DNA of 64,000 nucleotides from the NCBI RefSeq assembly GCF_037975245.1, contig NC_092573.1, positions 3,843,501 to 3,907,500 of the forward strand. Direction: 5' to 3'. This DNA comes from Apostichopus japonicus. Lineage: Eukaryota > Echinodermata > Holothuroidea > Aspidochirotida > Stichopodidae. This document shows positions 59,501 through 64,000 of this stretch, one piece after another. The position numbers and the translations under genes were made by a program. Position 1 is the first letter of the stretch; each line of letters starts with the position of its first letter. Below the pieces are notes generated by a model, which was given only the letters and a program-made list of their open reading frames with translations, was not told the origin of the DNA and did not search any database.

Positions 59501-62500
59501 AGGTGGTCATTTTAGGTGAGCTTAGGTGTACTTAAAACTTGCTTTGTTGTCAAAGTGTCCCGCTGGCAATGGTTAATTTAGGTAAGCAACCTGATGTACC
59601 TAAAAGTTTGCTTTGTTGTCATAGTGTCCCTCTAGAGGTGGTTAAATAATGTGAACAACCTGTTGTACTTAAAAGTTTGCTTTGTTGGATGGTTTAAGTA
59701 GATTGCTTATAGTTGAAAATGCCCCATTTTGCAGTCATGGTTGTGGGTATTGTTTATCACTCTTTCTTTGTGAAAGAAGAAATATTCGAGTAAGGATTTA
59801 CATCTGACTCAGATATCACATGACAGATATCCTGCTGGAGTACTTGCTTTGTTGTCATAGTGTCCCTCTAGAGGTGGTTAAATACAGTGAACAACCTGTT
59901 GTACTTAAAAGTTTGCTTTGTTGTAATAGTGTCCCTCTAGAGGTGGTTAATTTAGGTAAGCAACCTGTTGTACCTTAAAGTTTGCTTTGTTGTCATAGTG
60001 TCCCTGTTAGTAGAACTCTAATGTCATATCATTCTCACTGAAATTAGCTTGATGAATGTTTCATTTGCAAAGATACAGTACATGAAAACTGTGCTTCTTT
60101 GATCCCTTCATTATTTCAAAGAATGCCTGTAGTGGATGGTTGAAATAGATTACCCATAGTTGAAAAAATCACATTTTGCAGTCATTTTTGTGGGTGTTGT
60201 TTATCGTTTTTTCTTTGTGAAAGAAGAAATATTCGGGTAAGGATTTCAATCGGACTCAGATATCATGTGACAGTTAACCTACCGGAGTACTTTAAGAGAT
60301 TAGTCAAGTTGCTCATGAGTATTTTTGTGAGCAAGGTTGAGAACAATAATTCATCAAGATCCGCCCATTGCTTCAGCAGATATATAAGACATGTATCCTT
60401 ATGTTACATGTTACTACCGACATTCGGTATATAGCCTACACCGGTGTGACTATTGCCTCAAGTTTCAGTCTTCCAATCACACAATGTCGATCTTTATGTT
60501 TTGCTTCTTTTCGCTTTAAGGTGGCGGTGGTTATGATCCCGAGGGTAATAAGACGGATTACAATGCCTTCACAGAGTGGTTACAGTGTTATTATCAAGAT
60601 GGCATGAAGCAAATGGTAGACCATAACAAAAGAACTATCTGGTTCTCTGGCCCAACTGGACCATTGATTCCCAAAGGTAACAATCCATCCATTTTATATT
60701 TATACATTTATCAATATGTATACTTTCAAACAAAAGGAAGAAGCAGAAAACTCAGTCTTGCACTCTTGCATTTTAATTAGTTAGCAGTAAATTCTTAGTA
60801 CTCCAAAAATTTTGTTTTTCATCAATTTTAATATGTCCTCCGTGGCTGAAGTGATTGCTATTGGATGGCTATTGGATGGTTATCAGTATGTAAGCCCACT
60901 ATGTATGCTGTAACTGCAAGCTAAAAATTCTGTCATTATTAGGCTCTGTCAAGCTGACTTTAGAAAATGTCCTTTTGGGTAAGATTTATTGAAGGTCTGT
61001 CTGCTGGAAAATTTTCAGATAATTCCAACTACATAATGATATAGTGTGAGTTCATCAGTTGACTAGAGTTTACCCTTCTTTCTTTCATATCTTGTTAATA
61101 AATACAGCTTGTTGGTTGGATGCATTTTATTTTCTGGCTCTGTCAAGGTATACTTTGATTTAATTAGAATTGATTTACCCTCATTTCAGACAATTACTAT
61201 TTACTTCCAATCAATAAAAATTAATTAGTTTAAAAGGTGATAAACATCTTCAAGAGTTGTCTTTACTGACCACACTTGATTAATTTTAGTGGCGCAGCGT
61301 CAGAAATTGACCACCAAAACTTTGAATGTACAGTATGGTCTTATCCTTAACAGATTGTGTTAGAAGTCACTAGCTTCAACAGACAGAGTTAATGGTGTAA
61401 AACTATCTTCATAAGAGATCACAGTTTACACACCAAGTTCCTTCACTTCACTTGGCAGACAGCTTTTCTAGCTTCAGTAAAATAGCTGTGGTTTGGAAAA
61501 AGTTCCTTTTGAGATGACGTGTCACATAGAAAGTGAGGAACATTTTATATATTCCATATGTAAGTGTAGCATAGTCTGTCGCATGGACTCGCTAGCCATG
61601 TCGTAATTTAGGTAATATTTTTCATTGTTTGGGTCTTCATTAGATGGAAAGCTAAAATCACCGACAAAGAGGAAGACAGACAAACAGAAGAAAGAAAACA
61701 AGACAGAAAGTCATTCAAAAAAGGTTTGTCTCGTCAGCGATGTAACTTCATTACTTCCACAAAACAGGCAGCTGTTTACTCTTTGCTTCTATGACGGTTT
61801 TGGATAACACATTTTGGACATTTTCCTGTCTCCACTGTGTTTTTGAGGAATTTTGAAATGGCTAGAAATTATGATTTATTGGAACACATATTTTCTTACA
61901 AGAGCATGTCTATTGTGGGATTTTATACAGGGCAAAAGGGGCAATGGTGCCAGCCCCCTGCCAGTGCCCCCCATACCTCTATACAAAAAAGATAATAATT
62001 AAACTCTAAGTTTTTTTTCTTAAAAAATTTAAATTAATGAAAATTAAAAAATATATATATAGCTCTCAGTTCTTGAGTATGTAGCCACCATTCTTTACTG
62101 CCATATACCTTAATGTTATGACAAAATTCTTGTAGAGTTTCTAAGACTTATAAGATTAGTTGTGATCTGATATACTGTATTCTGTGTGTTACGTCACTAA
62201 GCGGTACGTTTGGTATGATATCATTGAAGAAAAACAAACAAGGTGGTTTAAGTTGGCTGACGCTTTTTGCCTTGATCATCCTCTTAGGGTTTTAAAGTAA
62301 AATCCAGTGTGTTTGATTATATGAAATTATTTATGTTATGCCCTCGAACATTAGTAGCTCCCAATAAAGTTATCTTGCTTTTGCTGCACTGGATACATTG
62401 TCAGTCTCTTTGTAGAGGCATGGGTTGTAAAAATGAAAGGAAAACTTTTGTTACCACACAATTCAACACCTGGTAATAACTTCTTTCTTTTTTCCAAGAG

Positions 62501-63124
62501 TAGAAAGCCAAAGAAGGGGATGAGGAAAAATCAACATCAAAGATGGAGTCACAAGAAAATGGAGAAACAGCTAAAGGTGTATCGTCAAAGTCAGAACAGA
62601 GGAAGGGTTCTGCACGAAAGCAACAAGATACCACCAGAGGGAAGAAGAAAACTTCAAAGAAAACCAAACCAGACAGCAGTAAAGTGGAGCATTGTGTTAT
62701 GAAATCAGAGGAGCAAGACAAGTCGGGTATGTCATCTTAAATCTTTTGGGAAAGGAGGGGGTAGTGGAAGAGCAAAATAGTAGGGTGAAGTAGCCCTTGT
62801 TTAAGGAGTGTGATGGATATCCAGCCATTGAACAGAAGCCTGTGTTTAATAGTGGAAAGGATACCCAGCTATTTATTGGTATCATGCAATGTTACATTAC
62901 AGCTACTCTGACATACCACAGCTTTGTTTTTTTTAACTATTTTGTTGTATCTTGTAAAGGCCCAAAATGATTTCAATATATTCTGATTTTTTAGTCCAAC
63001 GATGAGAGTTGATTCCATGAGATAAGTCATTGTGAAGCTTTTATGCGGTCACAAATGCATTATATACAGTTTTCTTTTCTTTTCAGTGGGGCAGCGTCGT
63101 TCTGCAAGACTTAGGAAAGTTTGA
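56583..63124 (+). CDS. NEIL1: Endonuclease VIII-like 1 DNA glycosylase
   Basis: Seven coding exons: 56583-57040, 57584-57703, 59280-59446, 60521-60676, 61644-61723, 62504-62726 and 63087-63124. They join in frame to 413 residues (human 390). NEIL1 removes oxidised bases in base-excision repair and cleaves the abasic strand by beta,delta-elimination. The start is fixed by MPEGPELHLA: Pro2 is the Schiff-base nucleophile and Glu3 is conserved, as is Lys54 (SRGK). Lesion-gap residues are Met90 (FRFGMSG), Arg126 and Phe128 (VDVRRFG). The helix-two-turn-helix holds NGIGNYLRAEILYR. The zincless finger is HNKRTIWFSGPTG. The tail beyond about residue 300 is long, Lys/Ser-rich and poorly conserved, as in vertebrates. 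Intron 3 begins with tandem copies of the exon 3 end. AATAAA lies at 63463-63468. Confidence 0.94.
57704..59279 (+). other. NEIL1 intron 2
   Basis: An AT-rich intron; no nested gene or complete transposon recognised. Confidence 0.5.
59413..60010. repeat. NEIL1 exon 3-junction minisatellite
   Basis: About seven copies, mostly 66-70 bp, of a unit containing GTCATAGTGTCCCTCTAGAG, then GTGGTTAATTTAG|GTAAGCAACC. The first unit spans the true end of exon 3. Donor-like GTAAGC or GTGAGC is kept in units 1, 2, 3 and 6 (59447, 59516, 59582 and about 59956) and mutated in units 4 and 5. The array is interrupted at about 59690-59845 by a segment that recurs at 60135-60292. Confidence 0.9.
59689..60292. 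repeat. Two diverged 155-bp direct repeats in NEIL1 intron 3
   Basis: 59689-59845 and 60135-60292 align along their length (shared CATTTTGCAGTCAT, then TTTCTTTGTGAAAGAAGAAA and GGAGTACTT) at perhaps 80-85% by eye. They show an older, larger duplication that overlaps the junction minisatellite. Confidence 0.85.
61724..62503 (+). other. NEIL1 intron 5 with a possible element edge
   Basis: Near 61925-61980 there is a GGGCAAAAGGGGCAATGGTG, then CCAGCCCCCTGCC stretch. It resembles the GC-rich ends of the hAT-like elements elsewhere in the window, but neither a partner end nor a duplication was found. Confidence 0.35.
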
Positions 63125-63462
63125 TTCCCTGTGAGCAGATAGATGAACAAGATTGCATTCCTGCCCTATGACAGTAATAGAGCACACTTGGTTTGATAAC
63201 CTTATTTATACATCGGTATCAAGGTATCTATTTTTGACATGTCAGTGTACACACGTCAATTCAAAGGGAAACAAGATTATAGTACATGAACAGAACAACT
63301 GCTCTCCTGCCTATCATTATAGTCTACAGTACTAGATTTTCAGCATATTTTATATGTAGATTTAGTGTAGATAGTTTTGATGTATAAAAAAAAAAATCTT
63401 GGGCTGACACTTACCTCAGAGAAGAAACATGAAGAAGGGGACCGAGAAGACGACCTACATGG

Positions 63463-63468
63463 AATAAA
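63463..63468 (+). promoter_or_regulatory. Polyadenylation signal AATAAA (NEIL1)
   Basis: An AATAAA about 340 bp after the NEIL1 stop codon, the best candidate in the 3' flank. Confidence 0.55.
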
Positions 63469-63664
63469 TGTTTTCATATATTTTTCTTACACTGTATCAG
63501 TTTCTTAGCCATATGGTGTTATAGGATTCATTGTGCATTAAGATATCCATATTATGGTAGTCATGACTTTTGTATTGTAAAGTGAACATGAGGCTGGCCC
63601 TGATCACGTTTAACACTAGGAGTTTACTCTGTTTTAATATAATAATATTCATCAGGCAGTCATT

Positions 63665-63915
63665 TTTACGACGCTTAAGCGGCCACAAGTGTGGGAGAAT
63701 CCCATAAGGGCTTATGGATTACAACTTTCAAGTTGGGTGGCTTCCAATTCAACTCAAATTTGGCATATTATCCATTTAGAAAGTCATTTCAGATGGAAAA
63801 ACCATAGATTGCTCTCTAAAACCCACTTTACAATGAACCAGTCAGGGACAGAATCTCCCCATCGCTAAACCTCATTGCTTCAAATGCCACCGCCTTTATC
63901 CACTCGGGTCACAGC
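63665..63915 (-). mobile_element. tRNA-derived SINE (Leu/Ser-like head), copy 4
   Basis: Inverse orientation of 27741-28010. It has the 3' hairpin region (AAGGGCTTATGGATTACAAC), the body (GATGGAAAAACCATAGATTG) and the head (GCCACCGCCTTTATCCACTC). It lies downstream of NEIL1, opposite to it. Confidence 0.8.
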
Positions 63916-64000
63916 ACCCGTATCTAAGATGTAACTTTTTAAGATATTTCATCTCACAATCCATTGTTATCATGTATTTCCACTTTTAGAATTAGAAATG
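63916..64000. other. Right edge, nothing recognised
   Basis: Short AT-rich sequence with no feature. Confidence 0.5.

Noticed and set aside
62433..62702. 89-codon frame through NEIL1 exon 6
   Set aside because: It uses the acceptor CCAAG instead of AGTAG and stops early. The alternate frame continues to a proper donor and last exon.

Overview
The window is eukaryotic, from an animal nuclear genome with intron-rich genes. Coding exons are short and bounded by GT..AG signals, introns are AT-rich, and transposons, minisatellites and microsatellites are abundant. The gene set (histamine N-methyltransferase-like, MYORG-like GH31, eIF3j, UPF0449/C19orf25-like, ubiquilin, NEIL1) is metazoan. With Penelope-like and hAT elements and tRNA-SINEs it suggests a marine invertebrate deuterostome, possibly an echinoderm. 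That placement is inference from gene content, not a database match.

Layout. 1-2.8 kb (minus): exons of an unrecognised gene that runs off the left edge, with a possible 5' untranslated exon near 4.3 kb. 3.4-8.6 kb: an inverted-repeat segment, a hAT-type MITE, and a 5'-truncated Penelope-like retroelement whose 3' end carries a hammerhead-ribozyme fold, followed by a tRNA-Cys-like SINE. 9.2-13.0 kb (minus): a complete three-exon HNMT-like gene with a long GGAC array just upstream. 14.2-15.7 kb: a truncated SINE, a perfect 190-bp palindrome and a second hAT MITE in opposite orientation. 16.8-19.6 kb (minus): a two-exon MYORG-like glycosidase. 20.6-22.2 kb: a hAT-like element containing a second, nested hAT-like element. 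25.5-31.2 kb (minus): EIF3J, eight coding exons. 34.0-34.9 kb (plus): a two-exon UPF0449 gene. 40.3-52.1 kb (minus): ubiquilin, 13 coding exons. 53.1-56.0 kb: a palindromic tandem array and a degraded non-LTR retrotransposon. 56.6-63.1 kb (plus): NEIL1, seven coding exons. 63.7 kb to the end: another tRNA-SINE.

The genes are independent housekeeping or metabolic genes (translation initiation, proteasome shuttling, base-excision repair, methylation), with no sign of an operon or shared pathway. EIF3J/UPF0449 and ubiquilin/NEIL1 form two divergent pairs about 2.8 and 4.5 kb apart.

The most unusual signal is that two neighbouring genes, ubiquilin and NEIL1, each carry an intronic minisatellite that copied the 3' end of an exon together with its 5' splice site. 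This creates about 30 and about 6 extra copies of the exon-intron junction. In NEIL1 the second donor is in frame and would add 23 residues. In ubiquilin each 38-bp unit looks like a 12-nt in-frame micro-exon flanked by AG and GTGAGT. All exon boundaries were read by eye from splice signals, phase and family similarity; no alignment was run.
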